A DNA stretch of 64,000 nucleotides from Legionella sp. MW5194 (GTDB taxonomy: Bacteria > Pseudomonadota > Gammaproteobacteria > Legionellales > Legionellaceae), in the NCBI RefSeq assembly GCF_016864235.1, contig NZ_CP045732.1, forward strand, positions 2,810,001 to 2,874,000, in the 5' to 3' direction. The notes under the pieces are model-generated. The model worked only from the letters and a program-made list of their open reading frames with translations, was not told where the DNA came from and did no database searches. Position numbers and translations under genes: made by a program. This document shows, one piece after another, positions 9,196-18,354 of this stretch; position 1 is the stretch's first letter, and every line of letters begins with the position of its first letter.

Positions 9196-10392
9196 ATGGA
9201 CTTTAAATTGGCAAACTCTAAATTCATCGGCGGCATTCTTCTTATTGTAGGTACTTCCATTGGTGGAGGAATGCTGGCCTTACCCGTTTCGACAGCGGAA
9301 GTTGGTTTTACCAATTCCATTTTTTTCCTGATTTTATGCTGGCTTATCATGACCGTCGGCGCGTTGTTGATCCTTGAAGTGAATCTGCGTTTACCCGCGG
9401 GCAGTAACATGGTTTCCATGGCAAAATCCACCCTGGGTCTACCCGGTCAGATTATCGCCTGGATTACTTATCTTTTCCTGCTTTACACCCTCTTGGCCGC
9501 TTATATTTCGGGTGGCAGCGATGTTCTTGGAGGTATTTTAGGGCGTGCTCATTTAACGATGCCAAACTGGATTACGGCCCTGGTATTTACCGGCTTGTTC
9601 AGTCTCGTGGTTTATGCGGGAATTCGGGCCGTCGATTATGTCAACCGTGGTTTAATGTTCGGTAAACTTGGCATTTACCTGTTGCTGGTTGTGATCATCA
9701 GTCCCCATGTCAACGTCAGCACTCTAAGCGGGGGCTCCATCAAGGCAATTACCGGCAGCCTGATGATCCTGGTCACCTCTTTTGGTTTCGCATCCATTGT
9801 ACCCAGCCTTCGCGACTATTTTAATGACGACGTGGCTGCCTTGCGCAAAGTGATTCTGTTTGGCTCGTTGATTCCTCTGACCTGTTATATCCTCTGGGAT
9901 GCGGTCATTATGGGCGTTATTGCACGTGATGGGGCAGATGGATTAATTGCCTTAGCCAGCAATGAACACACCACCAGCGGCCTCACAGACTCCTTAAGCC
10001 ATGCGGTTCACAGTCAATGGATTACCGGCTTTTTTGGCTTTTTCACCTCCATTTGCATGGTGACTGCCTTTTTAGGCGTATCCATTGGTTTATTTGACTT
10101 TCTAGCCGATGGCTTGTCCCTTAAGAAATCAGGCTTGCAGGGTAAATGGACGTTGGCACTGACATTCCTCCCCCCCCTGATGGTCGTTCTGGTTAATCCT
10201 GGAATCTACCTGCATGCGCTGGCTTACGCCGGGGTTTGTTGCATCATCCTGCTGCTGCTGATGCCTGCCGTCATGACCTGGCGGGCTCGCCGCGTCAATC
10301 CCGATGGGGGTATTGTGCTGGTCCCGGGCGGTAATCTGTTACTGGGCAGCGTGGTGCTGGTCGCTCTTTTTCTTTTAACCCTGGCGATATAA
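9196..10392 (+). CDS. Aromatic amino acid permease (TyrP/Mtr type), copy 2
   Basis: A 398-residue paralogue of the upstream gene, aligned almost end to end without gaps. It shares GGILLIVGTSIGGGMLALPV, YAGIRAVDYVNRGLMFGKLGIYLLLV and SFGFASIVPSLRDYF. It differs mainly in loops and in the C-terminal helix. Predicted as an 11-TM proton-coupled importer of an aromatic amino acid. The upstream gap is AT-rich and contains a small GC hairpin (about 9123-9142), so it may have its own promoter. Legionella depend on amino acids as carbon source, so divergence of duplicate permeases to different substrates is plausible but not shown. Confidence 0.9.
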   Translation: MDFKLANSKFIGGILLIVGTSIGGGMLALPVSTAEVGFTNSIFFLILCWLIMTVGALLILEVNLRLPAGSNMVSMAKSTLGLPGQIIAWITYLFLLYTLLAAYISGGSDVLGGILGRAHLTMPNWITALVFTGLFSLVVYAGIRAVDYVNRGLMFGKLGIYLLLVVIISPHVNVSTLSGGSIKAITGSLMILVTSFGFASIVPSLRDYFNDDVAALRKVILFGSLIPLTCYILWDAVIMGVIARDGADGLIALASNEHTTSGLTDSLSHAVHSQWITGFFGFFTSICMVTAFLGVSIGLFDFLADGLSLKKSGLQGKWTLALTFLPPLMVVLVNPGIYLHALAYAGVCCIILLLLMPAVMTWRARRVNPDGGIVLVPGGNLLLGSVVLVALFLLTLAI

Positions 10393-10402
10393 CCAACAGC
10401 TG

Positions 10403-10437
10403 TTTGAGGTTGTCCAATGCGAATGGACAGCCTCAAA
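10403..10437. terminator. Hairpin between convergent genes, probable terminator
   Basis: A near-perfect 14-bp stem (TTTGAGGTTGTCCA pairing with TGGACAGCCTCAAA, one G-U pair) with a 7-base loop lies between the permease stop and the convergent fusion gene stop. No long T run follows, so termination is inferred from position and stem strength. Confidence 0.5.
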
Positions 10438-10447
10438 GCCTAGTCTG

Positions 10448-12244
10448 TTATTGATAAAAGCTTTCAGGCGGGTTACTTTCCAATTCCTGTCTTAATTCTT
10501 CACTGAGCAGGGTTTCAACCCGTAACGGGTCAACCCAATAGGTTTGCAGAACCAGCAGTGTTTTATAAGCCAGATCCACATTCCTTGTAATTAATTCTTC
10601 CATCACTTTAAACAGTTGCGCTTCCTGCGTATCCGGTATGAGCGTTGGCGGATTGGCTAAATCCTCAAGGAACTTGGCAAACATCTGGTTAAAATAACCT
10701 TGCACCATTTTTGGCACCGGGATGTTGCCATCAAAAATACGATGATCGGCGCTGATGGATACCGGTAGAATATCCTGAGGCTCAAATGCCTGTGTTTCTT
10801 TATTCCATACAGGCTTCCGATCGACTTCCAGCAGCGTAAACTTCATGGCTTCATTGCAGCGCAGAGGTGATTTGGTACGCACGTAGCCGCAAAATCCAAT
10901 ATTACTTAACGACACCACCGCATTACCTGGCAAGGGGTAATCATAGCCATCAGTTGCCAGTTCATAGAGCATTTTTTCGAGCTTAACGCTTAAGTGAGGG
11001 TATGTTTTTTCCAGGTATTCGCGCTTCTTAAAACAATACACCATCATTTTCATGATGTTGCGAACTCGTACGGCAATTTCCTGAAAGGCCATGCGGTGGC
11101 AATTTTCAAAAACGATGGTGCCAATGTGATCGCCGCAATCAGGCAATTTAACAATTAATCCCATGTAGGCTTCTTTGCTTTGGAACAATTGCCGGTAATT
11201 TAAAAAGGAACGAAACGAATCCGTTTCACTTAATCCCAGGCTGACAGCCTGCAGCATGAGAATGGTTACGGTTTCAGGAGGAAATTTTTTATTAAAGAAA
11301 TCGATGCAACTGATGTTGAGATTAAATTCACCAACCATGGTGGGATCAGAGGGATCACTCCATTGCGTCATGAAGACTTTTCGAATTGGGGTCATCTCCA
11401 CCGCGTAATGCAATTCTGACATCTCACGAATTCGTGGAAAAAGCTCCTCGCCTACTTTCATGAAAAATTGCCAGTTGTCGCTGGGCTTTAAATTGATTTT
11501 TTCAAGCTGCTGCAGGTGTTTCTGATTAAGCGACTGCAGGAAATCAATGGTGCCATCCACACCCAGCAACGAACAAACAGAAAACATGTATTTGTATTGC
11601 AGAAAAATATTAGTCAGCAACTGCTCTTCGAGAAAAGCCATTTTTTCACGGACTTCGTCCATATCAGGCAAACCAATGTCTTTGTACAGATCGGCTTCAC
11701 ACACATGGCGGTGCTCATCGTCAATGATAGTCTCAAACACCCGCGGCGCGACACCCTGTTTTTTAAGACTATAAAAAATTTCTTCAATCCAGCCTTCGCC
11801 GATAAGATTAAGCAGCATCACCGCTACTTTAGGACAGTCTTCGTTACGAATAAAATTACACAACACTTCAATGTGTTCGTTGTACGCTGGCGGCATTGCG
11901 TGAGGGGCTGAAAGCATGTACACAATTTTGGTAAACACCAGGCCATGGAAAATTTCATCCAGGAATTGTACCCTCATGCGCTGCCGGTGTTCTTCAGAGG
12001 ACATTTTGTCCTGAAATTTTAAAGGCACCTGAATGGCAAGGACTTCGAGTTGAGCCAGTAAGGAAAATGTAAAAACATACAATAGCTTATGATTCTTCAA
12101 CTCAAAAGGCAGACCGTCTTTGAACAGTTCATCCATACGTTGGCGAATAAGATTTTTTTCCTCTTCCGTGATTTTGTTCCAGCCTTCCAGAATCCATTGC
12201 TCAGAACCCCAGGCCGTACGGAGAAATTCATTAAGCTCACTCAC
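10448..12244 (-). CDS. Ferritin-like di-iron domain fused to an E2-type acyltransferase domain
   Basis: A 598-residue soluble protein with two recognisable parts. Residues about 50-210 form a helical ferritin-like region with the ligand pattern of a di-iron centre: E67, E97xxH100, E150 or E154, and E177xxH180. Residues about 270-540 resemble the catalytic domain of dihydrolipoamide acyltransferases (E2, CAT-like fold); ISADHRIFDGN at 498-508 matches the DHRxxDG active-site motif, with His501 and Asp505. No lipoyl domain or E3/E1-binding domain is present, and no pyruvate dehydrogenase genes are near. The start is GTG with AGGGG upstream. The reaction is unknown. It may be an acyltransferase coupled to an oxygen- or iron-dependent step. 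Confidence 0.7.
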   Translation of the reverse strand: MSELNEFLRTAWGSEQWILEGWNKITEEEKNLIRQRMDELFKDGLPFELKNHKLLYVFTFSLLAQLEVLAIQVPLKFQDKMSSEEHRQRMRVQFLDEIFHGLVFTKIVYMLSAPHAMPPAYNEHIEVLCNFIRNEDCPKVAVMLLNLIGEGWIEEIFYSLKKQGVAPRVFETIIDDEHRHVCEADLYKDIGLPDMDEVREKMAFLEEQLLTNIFLQYKYMFSVCSLLGVDGTIDFLQSLNQKHLQQLEKINLKPSDNWQFFMKVGEELFPRIREMSELHYAVEMTPIRKVFMTQWSDPSDPTMVGEFNLNISCIDFFNKKFPPETVTILMLQAVSLGLSETDSFRSFLNYRQLFQSKEAYMGLIVKLPDCGDHIGTIVFENCHRMAFQEIAVRVRNIMKMMVYCFKKREYLEKTYPHLSVKLEKMLYELATDGYDYPLPGNAVVSLSNIGFCGYVRTKSPLRCNEAMKFTLLEVDRKPVWNKETQAFEPQDILPVSISADHRIFDGNIPVPKMVQGYFNQMFAKFLEDLANPPTLIPDTQEAQLFKVMEELITRNVDLAYKTLLVLQTYWVDPLRVETLLSEELRQELESNPPESFYQ

Positions 12245-12439
12245 TGTTAAAACCCCTTTTCATTGATGCAGAAGCATCATACCCACAGCCGACTAACAGC
12301 GTCAACCTTAAAGCCTGGGCAGTTTTTTAAAGAAAAAGAAAATTTGCATTCAGGGGAAAACAGGATCACAATTCGGTTTAGGCACACGGGGGCTGCATGC
12401 CCTGTTAAATGGAGCGGTTTACACTCTGTCTACCCAGTT

Positions 12440-13249
12440 ATGAATAAAACCAAACCCTTTTTAAAATGGGCAGGAAACAAATTCCACTGCCTGGAATTCA
12501 TCTTGAAATCCCTCCCACCCGGTCAACGCCTGATAGAGCCTTTTGCCGGTTCCGGCGCGGTCTTTATCAATTCGAGTTATACTTCCTACCTTCTCGCGGA
12601 GCGCAATCTTGACTTAATTACGCTTTACAATCACTTACGAGAAGAAGGCAATGACTTTATTGATTATTGTGAGCACTACTTTATTCCTCTCAATAATTCG
12701 CCACAACAGTATTACCACCTGCGGCAACAATTTAATCAAACTCTGCCGTCGCGGGAACGCGCAGCCTTGTTCCTTTATTTAAATCGCCATGGGTATAATG
12801 GGTTATGCCGGTTTAATCTGAAAGGATTTTATAATGTGCCTTTTGGCCGTTACCGCAAGCCTTATTTTCCCAGACAGGAAATGGGGCTGTTCCATCAGCG
12901 CAGCCAGTCTGTGCAGTTTATGCACGCGGATTTTCGTGAGACCTTTGCTATGGCAGCAAAAGGGGACATCGTCTATTGCGATCCACCCTATGTTCCGCTG
13001 TCAGCCAGTGCCAGTTTTTCGTCTTACATTGACAAGCGATTCAGCGAGCGTGATCAAATTGAATTGGCCGAACTGGCCAAAGCCTCAGCAAACAAAGGCG
13101 TCACCGTGGTCATTTCTAACCATGATACGCCATTTACCCGTTACCACTACCGGGACAGCGACATCATTTCCTTTCCCGTCAAGCGTCTGATCAGTTGCAA
13201 AGCACATCAACGGCGACCGGTTCAAGAACTGGTCGCCGTGTTTCGATGA
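12440..13249 (+). CDS. dam: DNA adenine methylase Dam
   Basis: A 269-residue N6-adenine DNA methyltransferase, the size of E. coli Dam, which methylates GATC. The ATG at 12440 is used because the protein then begins with the family-typical KPFLKWAGNK (S-adenosylmethionine site); the in-frame extension upstream has no family resemblance. Motif IV is DPPY in VYCDPPYVPLS and motif I is EPFAGSGAVF. The central RHGYNGLCRFN segment is typical of Dam target recognition. It is a single gene between convergent and divergent neighbours. Class alpha D12-type assignment is firm; the GATC target is inferred from similarity. Confidence 0.9.
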   Translation: MNKTKPFLKWAGNKFHCLEFILKSLPPGQRLIEPFAGSGAVFINSSYTSYLLAERNLDLITLYNHLREEGNDFIDYCEHYFIPLNNSPQQYYHLRQQFNQTLPSRERAALFLYLNRHGYNGLCRFNLKGFYNVPFGRYRKPYFPRQEMGLFHQRSQSVQFMHADFRETFAMAAKGDIVYCDPPYVPLSASASFSSYIDKRFSERDQIELAELAKASANKGVTVVISNHDTPFTRYHYRDSDIISFPVKRLISCKAHQRRPVQELVAVFR

Positions 13250-13253
13250 GCGT

Positions 13254-14537
13254 TTAGTGGTGTGTGGATGTGGCATCTTTCATGAAAAAAGCAAAAATGG
13301 CCACTAACAGTAACGAAATGGGCAACACCGAGAGAGCAACTTGATAATCAACCACCGTGTAGACGTGTTCGCCGTTGACTAAATGGCTGTCGCCAAAAGT
13401 ATCCAGTAATTTACCCACCAACGGTTGAAAAATCACACCGCCTAAAGTCACAATCATGTTCACCGCAGCAAAGACGGTTCCGGATAACTTGGCACCGCTG
13501 TTTTCTTTACCCATGATGAACACGATAATTTCGGTGGCGCTGAACACCCCGTAAAGAAACAACAACACGTTGAGCCAGAAATAGGACAATCCTGGATAAT
13601 ACAGCACCAGACTGATGCATCCCAATCCCAGAATCGCCCCCATCACCAGGAACAACACGCGGCGCCCGGTTAAGTCAGAGAAATAGCCGGCCAAAGGTGC
13701 ACCGACTGCCCAGCCAAGGAACATCGCGGAAATCGAATGAGCCGCCTCAATTTTGCTTAAGTGATGTGCCTGTTCCAGATACGTTTTGCCCCATAATTCA
13801 CCAAAAACTGAAAGGGAGGTATACAGGCAGGCCCCTACAAAACCAACAAGCCAGACTTGCGGCGACAACAGCACAAAACGGACATTTTGCCAAAATTCAG
13901 GCATGGGAATCTGACTGGCGGGTTTCCCTTCCGGGCCATCGCGGACGACTAGGAAAATAATTAACGTCAGCACGCCGCCAATGGTGACCATCAGGTTTAA
14001 CACATGCAACCAGCCCATGGTCTCGGCAATGTCGGTGATTTTTACTTCACCGTAGACTAAACCCAGCATACCCAGTGTGGTAATTAATCCTGCAACCAGA
14101 GAAAAATAACGCCGGGGCAGCCACTGCAGGGCCAGAGACAGAACGCCGACAAACGCGAAGGAAGAACCAAAGCCCACTAAAAAGCGGCCACTGCCGGCAA
14201 TAAGCATGGAGGAAGTGATGGTAAACATCCAGGAGCCCAGAGTACAGCACAGGCAGGCAAAAGTCAGAAGACGCCTCGGACCAAAGCGATCCATTAACAT
14301 CCCCACTGGCAATTGCATGGGTGAATAGGCAAAATAATAGAATGCGGATAATTCACCAAAGGTCGTGGCTGAAATATGCCCAAAAGCAGCGCTCAATTCG
14401 CTCTGTAAGGCCCCCGGAAGAATGCGTAAGACGAATTCGTAGCAGTAGAAAAAAGCGCCTACTGCACAAATCAGACTACCAAGGATAGCCTGTCTTTTAC
14501 TGATTGACTTAATGGTTAGCGTCTGCATGAGTTTCAT
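13254..14537 (-). CDS. MFS transporter, Pht-like, copy A
   Basis: A 427-residue major facilitator permease with 12 membrane segments. The N-terminus reads GAFFYCYEFVLRILPGAL, then LSAFYYFAYSPMQLPVGMLMDRFGPRRL, which contains the MFS loop 2-3 motif (DRFGPRR). The C-terminal VDYQVALSVLP segment is shared with three other genes in this window (14509, 34972, 36266). This group resembles Legionella Pht permeases for amino acids and nucleosides, and the Pht link is inference. Its start overlaps the end of the upstream paralogue by 29 bases, giving a two-gene operon of related transporters. Confidence 0.85.
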   Translation of the reverse strand: MKLMQTLTIKSISKRQAILGSLICAVGAFFYCYEFVLRILPGALQSELSAAFGHISATTFGELSAFYYFAYSPMQLPVGMLMDRFGPRRLLTFACLCCTLGSWMFTITSSMLIAGSGRFLVGFGSSFAFVGVLSLALQWLPRRYFSLVAGLITTLGMLGLVYGEVKITDIAETMGWLHVLNLMVTIGGVLTLIIFLVVRDGPEGKPASQIPMPEFWQNVRFVLLSPQVWLVGFVGACLYTSLSVFGELWGKTYLEQAHHLSKIEAAHSISAMFLGWAVGAPLAGYFSDLTGRRVLFLVMGAILGLGCISLVLYYPGLSYFWLNVLLFLYGVFSATEIIVFIMGKENSGAKLSGTVFAAVNMIVTLGGVIFQPLVGKLLDTFGDSHLVNGEHVYTVVDYQVALSVLPISLLLVAIFAFFMKDATSTHH

Positions 14538-15807
14538 CTAGAAAGAAAGTTAATATGGCAGCCAGCACAATCCCTAAAGGAATAATGGATAAGGCAAATT
14601 GATAATCGCTGGCCGTATACAGTTGCGCCAGTTTATCCGTAGAGAGCGCATCCAAACCGGCAGCGTGCGTATGCACCGACAAACTGAAATCCAGTAAGCG
14701 GCCCACCAGGGGTTGCAGGAACATGGCGCCCAGCATGACAATCATGTTGGTCATGGCAATGGCCGTTCCTGCCGCTTCATTGGGGCTTAACTCACGGCCC
14801 ACGGCAAATACGATGCATTGGGCGCTGTAAAGCAGGCCTAACACAAACATCAGTACGTCAATACCAATCTCTGTCAATCCCGGCATGTAAAGAACCATCA
14901 TCATAACAATGGCCGCTCCCACCGCACCGATGACCATCGGCAATTTACGCCGTTTTAATTTGTCCGAGAGCAACCCGAATAAGGGGGCGCCAATGGTAAA
15001 ACCCAGGAAGAGCAGGGAATTGGCTAAATCAGCCGCTTCCAGCGATAAACCGTGTGCATTTTTTAAATAGGGAATGCCCCAGAGTTCAGCAAACACGGTA
15101 GCCGGCAAATAAACCAGGCAGCCATACATGCCATTGATCCAGATTTGTCTATTGCGGGCGATGATGCCTAAATCCGTCATGCTTTGACGGAAATTTTCTA
15201 CTGTCCCGCTTTGACGCTGGTTGCGATGCCTGTCGCGAATACCGAACCAAAGAACAAAAATTAAACCAATGCCAAAAATGGCCGTGTAGTTTACTGTTTC
15301 ACGCCAGCCCAGCTTGATAACCATGTATCCCAATAAATTATCGCCAAGCATGGCACCAATGGTACCCAGCGCGGAGGCCATACCGGACACCATGGCCAGC
15401 TTGTCTTCCGGTAACCAGATGGTGGCTAGTTTCAATACACCGACGAAGGCGAATGCGGATCCAAAACCCACGAGAAAACGGCCAACTGCCGCTACCCAGA
15501 ACAATTGCGTGCCGCAGAAAATAAACGTACCGACGACACAAACCATGCAGGCCAGTGTCAGTAACACACGGGGACCGTAGCGATCGAGCAGGACACCTAC
15601 GGGAATTTGCAGAGGAACGTAAGCGTAATAATAAAAGGCAGACAACAACCCGAAACCGGTTGCAGACAGATTAAAATGTTCCCTTAATGCAGGCTCCATC
15701 ACACTGGGGGATATTCTTAATAAATACTCATAGCTGTAATACAGAGCACCAAGACCACAAATTAACCAGGCCATGACCATGTATTTTTTTTCATTCATAG
15801 TACGCAA
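14509..15807 (-). CDS. MFS transporter, Pht-like, copy B
   Basis: A 432-residue 12-TM permease, first gene of the pair with copy A. It has YYSYEYLLRISPSVM, LSAFYYYAYVPLQIPVGVLLDRYGPR with the MFS signature, and TASDYQFALSIIPLG near the C-terminus. An ATG three codons in (15798) may be the true start; ACTCC-rich upstream sequence gives a GGAG site for either. The pair is probably a tandem duplication. Likely a nutrient importer at the inner membrane; the substrate cannot be assigned. Confidence 0.85.
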   Translation of the reverse strand: MRTMNEKKYMVMAWLICGLGALYYSYEYLLRISPSVMEPALREHFNLSATGFGLLSAFYYYAYVPLQIPVGVLLDRYGPRVLLTLACMVCVVGTFIFCGTQLFWVAAVGRFLVGFGSAFAFVGVLKLATIWLPEDKLAMVSGMASALGTIGAMLGDNLLGYMVIKLGWRETVNYTAIFGIGLIFVLWFGIRDRHRNQRQSGTVENFRQSMTDLGIIARNRQIWINGMYGCLVYLPATVFAELWGIPYLKNAHGLSLEAADLANSLLFLGFTIGAPLFGLLSDKLKRRKLPMVIGAVGAAIVMMMVLYMPGLTEIGIDVLMFVLGLLYSAQCIVFAVGRELSPNEAAGTAIAMTNMIVMLGAMFLQPLVGRLLDFSLSVHTHAAGLDALSTDKLAQLYTASDYQFALSIIPLGIVLAAILTFFLDETHADANH

Positions 15808-15861
15808 AACTGACTCCTTAACTTACTCACTGGTTAAGCACAAGAATGGATAAATGCTTCA

Positions 15862-17112
15862 TTAATTCGGTGCGCGCTCAATCCGACTAACACCGCTTGC
15901 TATGGCAGCTTTGGCGACCGCCTGGGCTACTTTGTCTTTCAAGCGGGGATCAATTGGCTTGGGAATGATGTAGTGAGGTCCAAAATCCCAGTTTTCCACA
16001 CCGGGATAATTGTCCTTAACGACTTGAGGTACTGGTTCGAGAACCAATTGACGGATGGCTTCAACAGCAGCAATCTGCATTGATTGATTGATGCACGTGG
16101 CACGTACATCCAGCGCCCCCCTGAAAATGTATGGAAAACACAGGACATTGTTTACCTGATTAGGGTAGTCACTGCGTCCTGTGGCGATAATTAAATCATC
16201 CCGGTAACGGTGAGCTATCTCCGGCCTGATTTCTGGATCAGGATTAGATAAGGCAAAAATGACGGGATCAGGCGCCATTAATTTTAATAAATCTGCATTT
16301 AACAAGTCCGGTTTGGCCACACCGATAAACACGTCCGCGTCCACAAGCGCATCCGCCAGGGTGCGACGATCGGTTTTACGTGCGAAAGCAAATTTATACG
16401 AATTCAGATCTTCACGGCCGGTGTGAATGACGCCCTTGCTGTCGAGCAACAGCATGTTTTCCTTGTCAGCACCCAAGGCAACCAGCAAACGCATGGACGC
16501 AATACCGGCCGCGCCGGCGCCAATGCAGACAATGCGGACCTCAGAGAGTTTTTTCTTTTTTAAATCCAGCGCGTTAAGCAAACCGGCGGCGACCACGATG
16601 GCTGTACCGTGTTGATCGTCATGAAAAACAGGAATATCCAGTTGTTCAATCAAGGCCTGCTCTATCTCAAAGCACTCCGGTGCTTTAATGTCTTCAAGAT
16701 TAATGCCGCCAAAGGTTGGGGCGATGCGTTTGGCTGTTGATATAAAAGCCTGGGGGTTATCGGCATCGATTTCAATGTCAAAAACATCGATGTCAGCAAA
16801 CCGTTTAAAAAGCACGGCCTTGCCTTCCATAACCGGTTTGCTGGCCAGGGGCCCGACATTTCCAAGGCCCAAGACCGCTGTTCCATTGGTCATCACGGCC
16901 ACCAGGTTTCCTTTGCCGGTGTATCGAAACACATCATTGGGGTTGTCAGCAATGGCAAGAACGGGTTCAGCAACACCCGGAGTATAAGCTAAGGATAAAT
17001 CATCCTGGGAATTCGTAGGCTTGGTTACATTGACAGCGAGTTTCCCTGCTTTAGGAAACTCATGGTAATGCAGGGCGCGTTGCTTTAACTCATCTTTATC
17101 CAAGGTGCTCAC
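15862..17112 (-). CDS. Malic enzyme (oxaloacetate-decarboxylating)
   Basis: A 416-residue cytosolic enzyme that oxidatively decarboxylates malate to pyruvate with NAD(P)+. It has the short bacterial layout: N-terminal malic domain ([12 protein letters not shown], then [22 protein letters not shown]) and C-terminal nucleotide-binding domain with the Rossmann glycine motif [13 protein letters not shown], followed by [12 protein letters not shown]. The phosphotransacetylase-like tail found in the long MaeB form is absent. Cofactor preference is not clear. It links gluconeogenesis and amino acid catabolism, which fits an amino-acid-using organism. It stands alone between the MFS pair and rpmE. 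Confidence 0.93.
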   Translation of the reverse strand: MSTLDKDELKQRALHYHEFPKAGKLAVNVTKPTNSQDDLSLAYTPGVAEPVLAIADNPNDVFRYTGKGNLVAVMTNGTAVLGLGNVGPLASKPVMEGKAVLFKRFADIDVFDIEIDADNPQAFISTAKRIAPTFGGINLEDIKAPECFEIEQALIEQLDIPVFHDDQHGTAIVVAAGLLNALDLKKKKLSEVRIVCIGAGAAGIASMRLLVALGADKENMLLLDSKGVIHTGREDLNSYKFAFARKTDRRTLADALVDADVFIGVAKPDLLNADLLKLMAPDPVIFALSNPDPEIRPEIAHRYRDDLIIATGRSDYPNQVNNVLCFPYIFRGALDVRATCINQSMQIAAVEAIRQLVLEPVPQVVKDNYPGVENWDFGPHYIIPKPIDPRLKDKVAQAVAKAAIASGVSRIERAPN

Positions 17113-17177
17113 TCTCTTCTCACAAAATCCAGCGAAAAATCATATAGAAAAAAAATTAACATGAATAGTCATTTTGC

Positions 17178-17205
17178 AAAAAAAAGGCGCATACTTACTG
17201 CGCCT
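17178..17205 (-). terminator. Rho-independent terminator of rpmE
   Basis: Read on the minus strand, AGGCGCA, a short loop and TGCGCCT form a stem followed by eight T. It lies about 50 bases after the rpmE stop and is correctly oriented for it. Confidence 0.8.
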
Positions 17206-17256
17206 GGAATTTTTATCAATAATATCATGCCATTATAGCATTGCTAAACAGCGAAA

Positions 17257-17463
17257 TTAATCTTTCTTTTTATAACGATCACGGAATTTCTGAACACGTC
17301 CGCCCGTATCAACCAGCTTTTGCTTACCGGTATAAAAAGGATGGCATTCAGCACAAACCTCGATAGCCAGATCCTGAGCTAACGTTGAACCGGTTTCAAA
17401 AGTATGACCGCAACTGCAGCTGACTTTAATTGTTTTGTATTCTGGGTGTATTGAAGCTTGCAT
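17257..17463 (-). CDS. rpmE: 50S ribosomal protein L31, zinc type
   Basis: A 68-residue ribosomal protein at the large subunit. It starts [27 protein letters not shown] and keeps the zinc-binding cysteines (CSC, then CAEC), so it is the C+ form rather than the zinc-free RpmE2. Length is typical. A strong terminator follows it. The C-minus paralogue is not in the window. Confidence 0.97.
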   Translation of the reverse strand: MQASIHPEYKTIKVSCSCGHTFETGSTLAQDLAIEVCAECHPFYTGKQKLVDTGGRVQKFRDRYKKKD

Positions 17464-17570
17464 AATACCACTCTCACTGTTTGTAAAATGAATATCGCCA
17501 CCTGGTCACCTGCCGGGCACCATACTCGTTTGTAAATGACGGGCAAGGTTACCAGAAATGGCCATTTAAA

Positions 17571-18332
17571 TCAATTTTTTCGATCAGGCAATAAGCGTCC
17601 TTCTTCAAAGAAGGTGACCTGACCGGTTTTAATGTCGTGAATACCCGCCACAATGCCGACTTGTCCCTGATCGATTAACTCTTTAATGATAGGACTTCGC
17701 TGGACAATTTGCTGAACAACCCGTAATGCATTGTTTTTAGCAATGGCGTTAATCAAGGCTGGATCCGTACAGCTGTCCAACTGGGTTTCCTTCTTGGTCG
17801 GGGCAACCAGTGGACTGATTTTATCCAAAACGCTGTCCAAATGACCTAAATGAACGTCTTTGCAGGCACCCACTACCGCGCCACAGGAGGTATGGCCCAG
17901 AACAACAATCAGGCGAGAGCCTACGGCCTTGGTAGCGAATTCCATGCTGCCTAAGATATCGTCGTTAAGCACGTTCCCAGCCACACGCAAACTGAACAAA
18001 TCAGCCAGCCCCTGATCAAAAAACAATTCAGGTACACTGCGTGAATCCATGCAGTTCAGCACCACAGCCCAAGGGTATTGCCCGTAAGAAGCCATCTTGG
18101 CCTGGGCCAGGTAATCACGCTTCTGCCGATTGCCGCTTAAAAAACGCTGATTCCCCTCTTTCAAACGCAACAAGGCCTGCCGGGGGGTAATGCGCAACAG
18201 CTTGGATGCCGTAGTGACCTTGGCAATGGGCAGTGACTCATCCACTGGAGCAACAGGAGCGGCTGTTTCACTCGCTGCGAAGGCAGACGTTGAAAGCAGC
18301 ATGGCCAGACTAATTCCTTTTATTATTCTCAT
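17571..18332 (-). CDS. Beta-class carbonic anhydrase, exported
   Basis: A 253-residue enzyme that interconverts CO2 and bicarbonate. The catalytic zinc site is intact: NCMDSRS supplies Cys, Asp and Arg, and GHTSCGAV supplies His and the second Cys. The first 19 residues form a cleavable signal peptide (MRIIKG, hydrophobic core, SAFA) and a linker follows before the domain begins near residue 50, so the enzyme is expected in the periplasm. Most bacterial beta carbonic anhydrases are cytosolic; exported forms occur in several intracellular pathogens. It is 22 bases downstream of xthA on the same strand, possibly one operon. Confidence 0.93.
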   Translation of the reverse strand: MRIIKGISLAMLLSTSAFAASETAAPVAPVDESLPIAKVTTASKLLRITPRQALLRLKEGNQRFLSGNRQKRDYLAQAKMASYGQYPWAVVLNCMDSRSVPELFFDQGLADLFSLRVAGNVLNDDILGSMEFATKAVGSRLIVVLGHTSCGAVVGACKDVHLGHLDSVLDKISPLVAPTKKETQLDSCTDPALINAIAKNNALRVVQQIVQRSPIIKELIDQGQVGIVAGIHDIKTGQVTFFEEGRLLPDRKN

Positions 18333-18354
18333 TTTCTTTCCTTATGGATCTGAA

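Noticed and set aside
13697-13960. Short open frames antisense to the MFS genes here and at other permease genes
   Set aside because: They are shadows of the codon pattern of membrane proteins, without ribosome sites or homologous features.
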